Positions 49,601 to 59,634 of a stretch of 64,000 nucleotides of DNA are shown piece by piece. Source of the DNA: Mytilisepta virgata. Its lineage: Eukaryota > Mollusca > Bivalvia > Mytilida > Mytilidae. The stretch covers positions 63,868,694 to 63,932,693 of the forward strand of contig CM051520.1 of the NCBI GenBank assembly GCA_028015205.1, in the 5' to 3' direction. The notes beneath the pieces were generated by a model, which saw only the letters and a program-made list of their open reading frames with translations, did no database searches and was not told where the DNA came from. The position numbers and the translations under genes were made by a program. Position 1 is the stretch's first letter. Each line of letters begins with the position of its first letter.

Positions 49601-50175
49601 TTTTTATTATAAAATCATTTATTAACGAATCTTAACAGAAACTCGTAAAATTCATATGCATTCACTATTTTGCAGATTTACGTACGAATCAAATGTATGG
49701 TTATATTTTTACTGCTGCTGGCTTTGCTCTCTTCTTCGGTGCTTGCATTATTAATTTTGTCTACAGAAAAATGAAACGAAGAGATAACAATACCAGTAAT
49801 ACCGATGTTGTGCAGATTTCAGACGCTGATGAAGTTCGTGAAAATGAAGTTCAGAGCGAAGATGAACATTCCAATCATAGTATAACTGTGCACGATTATG
49901 TAGAAATAGATGACACACATTTTATAGATATTGTTTCTCAGATTTCATCTGAAAACACTTCAAGCGAAGTTTCAGCAACCAGTTTTCGTTCTGACGATGG
50001 TCATCTCCATTCCTTCCACTCCATTATTGGACCAGAAGGTGAACAGCAATATTCAGATGACGATGACAACAACGATCACGAAGGATACCAGAACCTGTAC
50101 GTCCCACTTCGCCTAGAGCTAAACGAGGCTAGGGAATACTCTGCACTTAATCTAGATAGTATAAATTCGAATTGA
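34550..50175 (+). CDS. receptor copy B: predicted 344-residue EGF-like receptor with ITAM-like tail
   Basis: Joining 34550-34647, 35024-35109, 35888-35996, 37788-37825, 41556-41621, 47969-48046, 48613-48672 and 49676-50175 gives 1035 nt with matching phases (0-2, 2-1, 1-2, 2-1, then all 1-1) and one terminal stop. Predicted order: signal peptide (about 1-23), Cys-rich EGF-type region with 12 Cys (28-105), stalk (106-184), membrane segment (186-208), cytoplasmic tail with YVEI (253) and paired YVPL/YSAL (320-336). This fits a MEGF/Draper-like surface receptor with only one EGF-type module, much shorter than the vertebrate family. Ligand and function are inferred. The exon at 39889-39965 and tail 1 exon at 44107 are broken and must be skipped. 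Splicing is a prediction. Confidence 0.65.
35024..35109 (+). CDS. gene B exon 2: Cys-rich N-terminal segment
   Basis: This 86-nt exon (phase 2 to 1) has acceptor TTATTTTTAACAG and donor AAAG/GTAATT. It encodes FIYYSKYYCCSIDNVEENGY and CK, with a Tyr-rich CC pair as in the N-terminal region of many molluscan MEGF-like receptors. Junction phases fit exons 1 and 3 exactly, which is strong support even without a database match. Confidence 0.7.
35888..35996 (+). CDS. gene B exon 3: EGF-like module, first half
   Basis: 109 nt, phase 1 to 2, acceptor TTTTATGCAG (better than the TAG of copy A) and donor GAG/GTATGT. It encodes CQVGYTPHNQSSCKKC, then DDNTYGLRCNGSCRC. The frame is intact and the Cys are the same as in copy A. 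Confidence 0.8.
37788..37825 (+). CDS. gene B exon 4: EGF-like module, second half
   Basis: 38 nt, phase 2 to 1, acceptor TTATTTGTAG, donor ATG/GTAGGT. It encodes RCDHIKGCIPIDN, completing the module begun in exon 3. Confidence 0.75.
37984..38271. repeat. 288-bp near-perfect palindrome
   Basis: Arms 37984-38126 and 38129-38271 are exact reverse complements (143 nt each), separated by GT. The outer 97 nt of the left arm is host intron sequence also present in unit A near 2767-2862. Its inverted copy (38175-38271) lies inside the foldback element. No mismatch was found in the arms when checked by eye. Confidence 0.9.
38081..38823. mobile_element. foldback element 1: TGGCA ends with GATATC array
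   Basis: The element starts TGGCACGCTATTGTTATATT and ends with the complement of TGGCATGCCGTTTTTATATT. These are about 46-bp imperfect inverted repeats that both run into AAGATATCTTATTTA. The interior carries roughly 25-30 AGATATCT motifs at about 20-25 base spacing, each self-complementary. Unit A has the empty site (GCTATGATACTC near 2860). Imperfect 8-9 bp flanking similarity (CTATTATTA and TATATTATA) may be a target duplication. No coding frame is present, so it is non-autonomous. Confidence 0.75.
39889..39965 (+). pseudogene. dead stalk exon, copy B
   Basis: The equivalent of 3945-4022. The acceptor CAG/GT has become CACCT and one base is lost in the ACATACTTGTACC stretch, so it is 77 nt instead of 78. 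Because the original is phase 1-1, skipping it keeps gene B in frame. Confidence 0.7.
40130..40830 (+). repeat. 165-bp tandem repeat, unit B (fewer copies)
   Basis: About four copies, near 40140, 40305, 40530 and 40690, of the same unit as 4185-5200. The copy number difference between the units shows array contraction or expansion after duplication. Confidence 0.75.
40955..41450 (+). repeat. 140-bp tandem repeat, unit B
   Basis: Three copies (near 41036, 41178 and 41330) matching 5355-5850, opened by CCCCGACC and a GTACGTACGTACG run. Confidence 0.75.
41556..41621 (+). CDS. gene B stalk exon PSNSNSVDVV
   Basis: 66 nt, phase 1-1, acceptor CATTTAG, donor ACAG/GTTTTC. It encodes PSNSNSVDVVRLSNEGHEGV. 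Splice sites and length match copy A. Confidence 0.6.
42000..43350. repeat. direct and inverted repeat block, unit B
   Basis: Counterpart of 6335-7660: TTTTGGATTTTAATGGTTG copies at about 42003 and 42361, and an inverted partner at about 43190-43345. Confidence 0.6.
44107..44307 (+). pseudogene. tail 1 transmembrane exon, broken, copy B
   Basis: The acceptor (TATAAG) and start (KVKSNIKVLIYIICTGSLA) are kept. A 32-nt deletion relative to 8446-8477 removes the second half of the membrane segment and shifts frame, giving a stop at 44196-44198. The old stop (44305-44307) and YDLIDE text remain out of frame. Tail 1 cannot be made from copy B. Confidence 0.85.
46230..46824. other. unit B specific segment replacing the second EGF pair
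   Basis: Unit B leaves alignment with A at about 10610/46228 and rejoins at about 12401/46825. These 595 bases have no match in A 10620-12400, which holds the damaged EGF exons and a SINE. No gene is seen here. Confidence 0.6.
47262..47568. other. unit B specific insertion, about 300 bases
   Basis: Between GTCCGAGTTC and ATGACTATATTCTG, unit B has about 300 bases where A (13516-13536) has about 15. No terminal repeats or coding frame are evident; it lies in an intron. Confidence 0.55.
47969..48046 (+). CDS. gene B stalk exon with TEPPMELETSHS
   Basis: 78 nt, phase 1-1, acceptor TTAAATTTCAG, donor ACAG/GTAATT. It encodes SLSTQANITEPPMELETS and then HSTDRTT, gaining a possible N-glycosylation site NIT. 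It has an in-frame three-base difference from copy A. Confidence 0.7.
48613..48672 (+). CDS. gene B juxtamembrane exon
   Basis: 60 nt, phase 1-1, acceptor CATATTTCAG, donor AAAG/GTACAG. It encodes EMTSIIHNMYEINDDDSILK. Confidence 0.7.
49676..50175 (+). CDS. gene B terminal exon: membrane segment and ITAM-like tail
   Basis: The exon enters at phase 1 after TTTTGCAG and stops at TGA (50173-50175). It has the same layout as 15825-16324. The membrane segment and basic stop-transfer are conserved apart from Val to Ile. Tail motifs are DYVEIDD and YVPL/YSAL, nine residues apart (codons at 50098-50148). My hand comparison of the 160-codon stretch with copy A gives 17 changed residues (19 nonsynonymous and 7 synonymous base changes), mostly in the distal tail, yet every ITAM-type Tyr and Leu is retained. 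Confidence 0.8.
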
Positions 50176-51171
50176 CTGAAAACGCATTTCGTTTTGAAGA
50201 GTGATTTTTCCCTTTTTACAATGTTTTACAGATAAATTAATGTGTTCTTCTATATTATGCTTGATTCTGTTAACAGTGGATGAATTATTTGTTGTCAACA
50301 TTTCATCTTTTATAATGAAGAAACTAGGTTAATGACTAGTTGTCAGACCTTAACTATGTGAAGGGCTGTCATATTTTCATAAAATTAGAATACTTTTTTT
50401 ATATAGTATCTGTCAGTCAAATTTTACATTTTTTTCTGTTAACTTGATCTTGGCTAAGGTTTGGATCATCGAATTTCTAATTTTATCGGTAAAAATGTTG
50501 GTTGAAATTGGAAGTGTCAGACCTATCGTGGGGAAACTTAAATATCATTCTATAACTGTCACTTTGTGCTCTCGGCTTTCGACAAAATCATTTTAAATTT
50601 TCTTCAATGTAACATTCCAATTTAACTAATAGTATTATAAAGGCATACTTAACACAAGGTCCCAACAACCGGACACGATTTTATGAAGGGATTAATCCTA
50701 ATCACTTTACACTGCGACCATAATTGAATTAACGTGGTTAAAACGTAACTGAATTTTAAAATTTGTAACCTACCCAAACACCAAAATAGGTATGTGTCCA
50801 ATGTACAAATGTTTACTAACTTGAGACACTACATTGTACATGTAATATACGAAACAGTAAGGTACATCTACTGATTTGGTTGGTGAACTTTTGCCATTAG
50901 GTCAAGTTATGTGTATTCCTTATAAATATGGAAATATGAACACGCCTACTTTTGAAAATGTGACCGATTGCTGTATATTTAAGGCAAACTATCCTTAATT
51001 TTTCACATTTCAAGATTCTTATCATTGCATTTTATTCTGAATTCGACTTACATAAGTCATGTTATACACACTGTGATCATATGAAGTTGGTTGCATTTCA
51101 ATGTGTTTTGTTTTCATGTAGTTTTACAGATATTGAGGACCATGTATTCACTACAAATGTATAATATAGTT

Positions 51172-51575
51172 CGTTGATACCAGTTTTGATGCACAAGATG
51201 TGCACATTAATTTACAACTAATAAGTTGTGCTCATCAGTTTGCTAGCTCAGACCTAAAATGTTGAAACCCCCCCCCCCCAAAAAAAAAAAAAAACAATCC
51301 AAAAGGTTGAAGAACAAATTCAAACTACCAAAATTGACCAAAGGGGATAAAGCCAAAACCTTCTAAGTACAGAGCTATGAGATACTCCATAGCTTTCACA
51401 AATTTTAAAATTTTTAACAGTAAATTTTAAGTATCAATTTCGGGCTAGTATCGAAATACTAGAATCTGAGCTGGGGATAACCTCGGTGACTTGGAGTCCA
51501 CCAGCAGTGGCATCGACTCAGTGGTTAAAATATAAAAAATTTTGATATCAGTTTTGATGTACAAGATGTGTAATT
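51172..51575. repeat. interspersed repeat, unit B
   Basis: Counterpart of 17323-17740, with GATACCAGTTTTGATGCAC near 51177 and GATATCAGTTTTGATGTAC near 51544. The homopolymer is C9 then about 16 A instead of A40. Confidence 0.6.
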
Positions 51576-53335
51576 GTAGTCTGGATAGATATGCCATAAG
51601 TATAAAGGTTGCAATCAACAGTATTATGGAAATTTTAATAATTGTGGAATTTACAAAAATCAACAACATAAACACTATCATGACCATGTTTAATATTTTC
51701 TATGCATATGAAAGCAATATTCACAGTTTAAAAAAGTTACAATTAGCTTAATTTAACATTTAGAAGGCTTGAAGTATACCCAAGATACCCTTTACGTATT
51801 ACACTTAAGTGAAAATTATGGTGTTTTCTTAGTTTAAGAACTTATCTGCATAGCACTTAAGTATTGTTGGTAGAGCTTATGACAACAACTAAGATTTTTA
51901 TAATTTTATCATAACCCAAGTCAAGAATAATTTAGCTATTCTCGTCTTCGATATCGGACAATTTTGTCGGTGTTTGTTGTACTGCATTTAACGCCATATT
52001 GAGATTCTATGATACCAATGTAGGGTACATAAATGTTTTCATATTTCATCGTATAACGACAAATCAGTCATGCTTAAGGCCAAACATTTGGAGCATCGAA
52101 ACAATAATCCAAGGCATTTTTTGCCGAAATAATAAACAGTGCAACGCTTAGCCATCTAACGAGTAATATCTGGAAGTAAGCATGTAGATGAAGTCGACTG
52201 AGAACAACTTTCGTTTGAATTCGATGAAATTGCTGGTCTTAAGTTTATTGAATTTTCATGTCAAAATTCCTGTTTTTTTTCTCTTTCGACTTTTCGTCTC
52301 ATGTATTCATAATTGAGTATTAAGAGCGTGGAGTGTAATAATATAATACCATAGGTCACATTGCATTCGTCAATGAATGGTTTTAGGAGTGTTAAGGTTT
52401 CTGTATCGAATCCGACTTACTAAACATTTAAGAGTTAACATATATTAAGGTACCAGACACCTAGCGTTGGGAGATGGGAACTAGTTATTAAAAGAGATAC
52501 TTGATACTTTATCTCTTTCTGGAAGAATTAGACAATGTAGTCTGATGGACAGTGGCCCGTCCCAGAACTGAAGATAGGGCAACAGAATATAACCTTTCAT
52601 TACAAGAGAAAAACTGGTGAACTTTATTATGAGAACTAACACAATTTGACAACTGAATTATTTTTATTGGAATTCCGAAATTGAAAACCCTTTTGAAAGG
52701 AACTAGACATAAAAAAAACTCTGTTGATAATTATTAGTTGTATATATATTCGGAAGTACTAGATAGTTATAGGAAAATTTGACTATAATTAAATTTTATA
52801 TAAAAATCACTCTCATTTATTATCTTTTCTTTCGCTACAAGTGTCATTGTACAGCAAATTCATTTGCAGGAATAACCGACTTAACAAAACAAACAAAAAA
52901 TGCACTTCACTCATTTATAATCATTAATTTTTTTATGAATAATTTTCTGATACTTTTCTGAAGTGGGTTATGTTTCCTCTGTACAAAATATGACTTTAGT
53001 ATATAAATATAAAAAAATTGTGTCAATGCCAGGAAATAGTCAAATGATTTCAACAGATTAATCATTATTATAGAAAATCCTATCATGTGATATGAATCGA
53101 GGTTAATGTGTCAAATTTCCGGTTGTTTTAGATTCCATGCTATTTTTCGCAATAAAACATGTATCTCATAGATATCACGATGACTGAAACTTTTAAGTAT
53201 AAAGGCAACATATTATGGAATAATATTCTTTTATCAATAAAAGATGCACATAATGTTGAAATAAAGATTCGCTGAACAACATTCATAAAGCAATAAACTG
53301 TAGTTTAAAATGTTAATATTTTTATTCTAGTTTTT

Positions 53336-53356
53336 ATAATAATAATAATAATAAAA
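53336..53356 (+). repeat. ATA trinucleotide microsatellite
   Basis: Seven ATA-type units at the end of a unit B specific piece of about 120 bases (53214-53335). Unit A has only a short ATAATA run at 19480. Confidence 0.7.
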
Positions 53357-53681
53357 ATACTAATAACTGCTCAACTATGAATGGCAACTCCATATAAGTA
53401 GTCGGATATAAGAAATATAAATTTCATCACAAGAGTTCATGAAGTTTAAATGTCTATAATGTTGAAAGCGGATATAATACCCACAAATTTGAAGAGCAAA
53501 CACCAAATTCAGAAATAAAAAATATTAAAACCAAAATAATCTAAAGAAGCTACACAGGATTGAGATTCTCCTTATTGTTCACAAAATTTGATATTAAATT
53601 TCATGTATCAATTTTATATAACACAACAACGGTTTTTAAAAAATAGTTCCATATGTCCATATGTCACACAAGGTATATATA

Positions 53682-54131
53682 CTAGTCAACAAAAGTAACG
53701 ATACACGAGTTCGCAACCAAATATCTTGATAATTCCTTAAAAAAACCTTTAGTATTAGGGCAACAGTGTTTTGCTACTTCATTTCTTGATGTAATTCGTC
53801 TCGTTTTGAAATTTGGATAAACTTGAAATGGTGGGAAATGGAAATTTTCCAAAAGAGGTTTGAACTAAAATGAAAATCCAGTGGCTGAAATCAGTAGAAA
53901 AAACTCAAATCTTTTGTCACACAGACATTGTGATTCACATAACTGGGTAAATATACTGATTTGTTTAATTTTGGGTGGAAAAATGTGATTTTTGAAATGT
54001 CAAAAAATAGAATTTTTCATTTCAAACTCTGAAAATCAGACGTGTGGGTCTATTTTTCTGCTTAATACACTATTTGAAATAATGAATATATGAAAAATGC
54101 ATTACTCTGTATCGTTTCTTTTGTTGACTAG
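53682..54131. mobile_element. mariner-like MITE, copy in unit B
   Basis: Same TIRs as 19813-20345 and TA on both sides. It is shorter by about 80 bases through internal deletions. Confidence 0.75.
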
Positions 54132-54393
54132 TATCTGACGATAGGTTCCTTTCAAAAAGTACATTTGGAAATTATATGTAACTAAATGTGAAATCCAATT
54201 TTGAAAAATCAAATTGAAATATTCTGACATTGGGTATGAAATCCAGTTGAGTTTTACCAAATTAAAAATCAGAAGGACCTTTGTAAGCGATATTATTTGA
54301 CAAGCATTATAAAATTTATTGCTGAAATCTAGATGTTCCTTCCGTCCAAATATCATTGATCACTGATATATAAATATATATGAATACAGTAAT

Positions 54394-54626
54394 TGGCAAA
54401 CCGTTTCACTATTTATTCTGACTTCAAGATATCTAATAAACTTTAAAAGATATCTCATATAGTTTATAAGATATCTTATATAGTTTATAAGATATCTCAT
54501 ATAATTTTCTTTATAAGATATCCTATAAAGTATATAAGATATCTTATAAAAACTAGATTTTACAAGATATCTTATATTTTATATGCGATATCTTGAAGTT
54601 AAAATAAATAGTAAAACGGCTTGCCA
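54394..54626. mobile_element. foldback element 2: TGGCA ends with GATATC array and 13-bp direct repeats
   Basis: Ends TGGCAAACCGTTTCACTATT and complement TGGCAAGCCGTTTTACTATT form about 41-bp inverted repeats running into TTCAAGATATCT. Inside are about nine AGATATCT-type motifs. GAATACAGTAATT lies on both sides (54382-54394 and 54629-54641). Unit A near 20598-20613 has a single copy and no insert, so the empty site is known. Confidence 0.8.
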
Positions 54627-54807
54627 TAGAATACAGTAATTGAAAGCACCGTAAAAACAAAAACAAAGACAGACAATAATAAAAATGATTAACATAATAT
54701 AAACTGTAAAATCCACAACAACCCAGCTATTAATATATAACTTATTGGAATACATGTATTTCAATCCATTATACATGGGTAATCTAATCACCGGATTTTT
54801 CGGTTGG

Positions 54808-55825
54808 AAACCACGATTAAAAATCCCAGATAACATAGCGAAATTCTGATTTAAACGAAATATTCTTATGGTCACTAACTCTTTATGTCACAAATATAGA
54901 TTTCTGATCTAGCAATTTTCACAAATGGCTTGTTGAGTACTTTTGGGGGAATACTTGTGGATGCGCTTTTTGAAGGAATAGCCTGATACGTAAATACATT
55001 GTATATTGTACCTTTGGTGAAGAAAATCATATGCAACTATATTGATCATAATTAAGTTATGTAACTCTGTTCAGACTTATTAACTGTTTACCCAATATGG
55101 TGACTGTATTGGTCCCGTTCATGCCAGGCATTTATCGTACTTCGATAACTCTGTATCGATTATAGCACGTACTCCTCGTCTTCGCTTTACAAAAATATGT
55201 AGTACCATTTCACATGGATTATAAATCAAATATATGAAATTGTGACAATAATGATTCATATGAAATTTATCACCCATTTATACAAACTGGCAAAAGTACA
55301 TAATTACACGTGATAAAGGGTTACGTGCAAGTTTTTTTTAAGCCACAAGGAAAAGTAAAATTCTTTTTTTTTTGATAACATTTGTTTGAGTTTTATCTGA
55401 AGTAAATTTACATGTAAAGAAATTTGTTCTCCGCTGTGTGTTTCAAGTAATTATAACTAATTAACGATTTGACATGTGTAATATACCTTGACTATCCGGA
55501 TGTTTATTGTTCCAACCCTTAATTAAGGTACAGAGATACATTGTATGTATACAGGTAAATCGTTTGCTGACCAAAGACAGCGTGATTTCATTTTTAACGC
55601 TATAATTTTTGATAATTAATGCACCATTTTAATAAAGATGTGTATGTGTGTAAGGGGGTCACAAAGAATGCAGAGATGAAATATAATTTCAAATGTCAGA
55701 TAAGTAAAATTTTAATTTATTTTAAATTAATAATTTATCTTTTTTGTATTTATATATTGTAAACATTTGACATATTATATAATTAATTCTATTTACTCGT
55801 ATATATATTTACTTTGTTATGACAA
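54808..55825. other. no gene recognised
   Basis: AT-rich sequence right of the duplication. No exon, repeat boundary or RNA gene could be supported. Confidence 0.4.
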
Positions 55826-55829
55826 GGTA

Positions 55830-57360
55830 GAAGCTGATCGGGATGAACGCCATCTTGAATAATTTCATAATAATCGAAAAAAAATAACAATCCAAAGATA
55901 CTAATTTTAGATATAGTAAATTTATACTATGCTGAATACGACGCATTTCAAGGAGTTACCTCTCATCAGCAGCATTAAAACCGAAACATTTGGAAGACCA
56001 AAAAACCAAACTTATGTTAAAACAAGAAGTACTCCGACATAACCAAAAATGCCGAAATAGGAAGCAAAATTTCAGCTTAGGAGATCTACCATATGCAATA
56101 CAAGGAATGAACCCTAGTAATTCTACTGTTTTTGAATTTTGCCAAATACTGGTAATTTCTATAACAAATCAATGAATAATCATTTCAGACAAGTCTGACG
56201 ACTGGGTTGGCGAATACCCTCGGGACCTAGGGTCGACCATGCAGAGGCATCGTCCTGGTAGTTTCAAAGTAACAATCCAAAGATACTAATATTAGATATA
56301 GTAAATTTATACTATGCTATATACGACGCATTTCAAGGAGTTACCTCTCATCAGCAGCAAACCGAAACATTTGGAAGACCAAAAACCAAACTTTTTTTTA
56401 AACAAGAAGTAAAAATGACAAATTTCAAAATAGCTAATTTTCAAATCAATTTTGAAGGGATATAGTCAATCAAAGTGATGGAAGTCACCATTGGAAAGAT
56501 TGCAACTGTATAATTTCAAATGGAACTAGGTGGGACTGTTTTTTAAACCAAAACATGTGTCTCCCCTTCACTTTATTCTAGATCAGTCTTTACCTCTAGG
56601 ATAAAAATAATTTTGTAACCTTGAAGTCAAAGGCCAAGGTCAAATGAAGGTCATAATGGTACGCGACACACATTCTCGTGGTAATACACCTACATACCCA
56701 AAGGGTATAAGCCTAGGTCAAGACAAAAAAGTAATGGCCTGGACAAGCTTTGCTGAGAAGAATAAGAAGAAGAACTAGAATTGCAATTGCGCCCACGGTG
56801 GCCATTTTGAAAATTTTTGTATTTTCATGATGGCATCTTGTTTGCCATCCCAAATTTAGCCTAGATATCAATGTTCATTGAAATCGGACAATGTTTATTT
56901 TTCTGTCATTTTCCCAACATTTCTCAAAATGGCCACCAAACGTATCCAACTGATCGCATTTGTTTTTCCATTAGTATGTTCTACTACAGATACTTTAGAA
57001 AAGTACAAAGTTTCATGACATTCTTTTGATGAGTTTTTGAGATTTGAAAGTTTTCAAAAATGTTCATACTTTTTCCGTTTCCATGGCAACGGCGGCCATT
57101 TTGATAATTTTTAATGTTATATGCACAACTAGACTTGGTGATCATCATTATTGTGAAGTTCCATAAAGATTGTTCCAGTCATCTCTAAGAACTCGTGCGG
57201 ACAAAATTAGGTAGAAAAAAAACCAAAAAAACCCAAAGAAACGGAACAATAACAATCTATCGTCTCGACTAAGTCTGGGGGCGACATAAATACTACAAAA
57301 ACAATATGTCTTCCTTCTACGAAGGGGAGACATAATTTTATCACGGATATTATCTCTTCC
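55830..57360. repeat. composite interspersed repeat block
   Basis: Two copies of AACAATCCAAAGATACTAAT, then ACGACGCATTTCAAGGAG and GAAACATTTGGAAGACC, lie at 55888-56015 and 56270-56400, separated by a GCGAATACCCTCGGGACC segment related to the 17640 region. The sequence to 57360 continues as dispersed non-coding repeat (GTCTTCCTTCTACGAAGG near 57308 is a perfect short hairpin). Open frames here are not credible genes. Confidence 0.5.
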
Positions 57361-59630
57361 ATGTGGGATCAATTACAGTGAGTGTATTCGTTTTCCGAAG
57401 ATAATTTTCAATAAGAGTTCAATGTGTCCAAGTTATACATTTTACTAAATTATGTTATTGGACCGTAATTTTACTTGAAATGACTTAAAATGAATAGATT
57501 CATGTGCATGTCTGAGATAATCGTAAGGACTTTCTCTAATAATGGGTCTATTAAAGAAATAATTGTCAAATTAGTAAATGCACAATTAATTTTGACATGC
57601 TCTCAAGAACGGATGATTACTCGCTACCCTATTATACGTGAATGGAACAGAAGGTAAACAATCAAAATGGCTGTATTTTCAAAACATGGATGGAAATGTG
57701 TCAAAAATGTTATTTTTAATGTATTTGGGACAAGGGCTCAGCAGCCTACTTCAGGATGACAGGGAGAAATGAATTATTTCCCTGAATCTAACAAGAAGTG
57801 GAGGGAGACAGGGAGAAGTCATTATGTGACATTCCAAAGCACCAATCGGCACTGATTATGTTTTTATTTGAAGAGCTAGTCTTATTCTAATGTTTTTTTA
57901 AAAGAAATTAAGATTCGTTCTCTGATTTACAGTTCAACTTGGTCAAGGCAAATTTAACTTGCATGCCTTCTAAGCCAGTGTACAAAATGTGTACAACAGA
58001 GTCAACATAAAGAAGTTCATAAAATCGAATCATTACTTCATTCACAGTATCTCTCTCATTGTTTTTAAATTATTGTTATTCCGGTCCGACTTACCTTGGT
58101 CCGAGTTGTCAGAGGGCCGAGTAAATTTACCCATATTTTTTTATTTGATTATTTCCCGTTGATTACCGATTGTAAAAATGGCGGCATGGATTATATTTCA
58201 CTACACGAGTCGGACTTTCCTTAAAATTTCGGCTGTCATATTCGCGATTTGGACCATTGAAATTGATCAGGCGAGTTATTAAATGTATGGTCAACTCAAA
58301 CTTCGCTTTTGTAGTTTTGACGAAAGATTTATTTGAGTTTTACTTCATCGCCCTCCAGGTTTACAATACACAGAGAAAAGATTAAACATTCATTCTTGCT
58401 TTTCAAATTTCAACTCCAAATAATCAAACTTCCGAGTTTATCTAGATAAACGATTATGTAAATCACGCACATGGAAGTTTTTCTACACCTTGTCAATGTG
58501 CACGTACGGGGATTCCCGGAGTTATTTTTGTGTTGCCGAAATAACTATATATCCATTCTACTATTAAATTCTTGATCCATTTCACCTTCAATATTTTGAA
58601 ATTGTGGTATACATAATTGTCAATGGAAATTTAAGCAGAGGTTTGGCAGATTGATTTTTTATAATAAATAATTCAAATGAGTAACTTAAATGCATACAGC
58701 ACGTTTCTCAGACAATCCAGTTTTCAAATAACTTCCCCCAAAACAGCTTCATCTGGAGTTTACTGATATTACTACACGCTTTCAGTTTTGGAGGCCGATG
58801 GCATAGGAACGATTTGCAATCTTTCCAAAAATTAAACTATTGCAATTACGATATTTCGAAAAGTTAGGATTGTATTAATTAGCACATAGCACCAAAATGT
58901 TTCCATCAGTTATGGTTAAATCGCAATTTTAGGTTTGAAAACGACAAAAAGAAAATTTAGCGGAGTTTAAGATGGTTGAACAGTAGGGACTTAACGAGAA
59001 ATGAGACAAATTTTCAAAAGCACTTGGAAGGGATAAGACAAATATTTAAACTTTTCCAAATAGCATAAATATATTTCTAAATATACGAGAAAGTACTATA
59101 TAGCACCAAAATCTTTTGAGCACGAACTAAAAGTGGTTTATTTTATCGATTCCTGATCGCCCAAGTGCATTTTCTATACAATTTACTTGGGCATGGTATA
59201 GGTGATGTGTGAGGTCACCAAAGTCATGTGATGACTATATAGTTGGATATGATTTCTATTCTACATAAAACTTCTGTTGTATATATTGCTCATAATTGGT
59301 CAACATATCACTGAAATCCTAGAAATAAAGGGCTTTCAATCATGTCAATGTAGGCATTTGTCGGTGTACATGTCTATTATCCTATGCAATTTGGGATTTG
59401 TAAATCAAATTGTAACACATGTTGCCCGTTTTAGCCATTTTCTTCTTCGATGAAAAATAATAAAATTGGATGGCCAATAATATGAAAGTGTGTTGGTTCT
59501 AGATATATTATAGACATAAATTACAGCTATTATAATGATTATTTTATCCTTTTTCGCCAACTTTAAGAAGTCTTACTGTGTATATGATACAGATGTGTTT
59601 AAATCTATTCTTCGGTTACATGTATTTTTT
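57361..59630. other. no gene recognised
   Basis: Slightly more GC near 58080-58260, with a 33-codon frame starting AAAAATGGCGGCATGG (58177) that lacks a clear donor. Otherwise nothing is supportable. Confidence 0.35.
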
Positions 59631-59634
59631 ACCA

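Larger units (their letters stand above)
35797..54807 (+). repeat. segmental duplication unit B
   Basis: Direct partner of 619-20768. It starts about 90 bases before the EGF exon and so leaves exons 1 and 2 outside. Relative to A it gains the foldback elements at 38081-38823 and 54394-54626, an insertion of about 300 bases at 47262-47568, and about 120 bases at 53214-53335. It loses tandem-repeat units and the second EGF pair region. Confidence 0.92.

Noticed and set aside
58177..58280. Short frame starting ATGGCGGCATGG as a first exon
   Set aside because: Start context is good, but there is no clear donor or downstream exon; 33 codons are not enough to support a gene.
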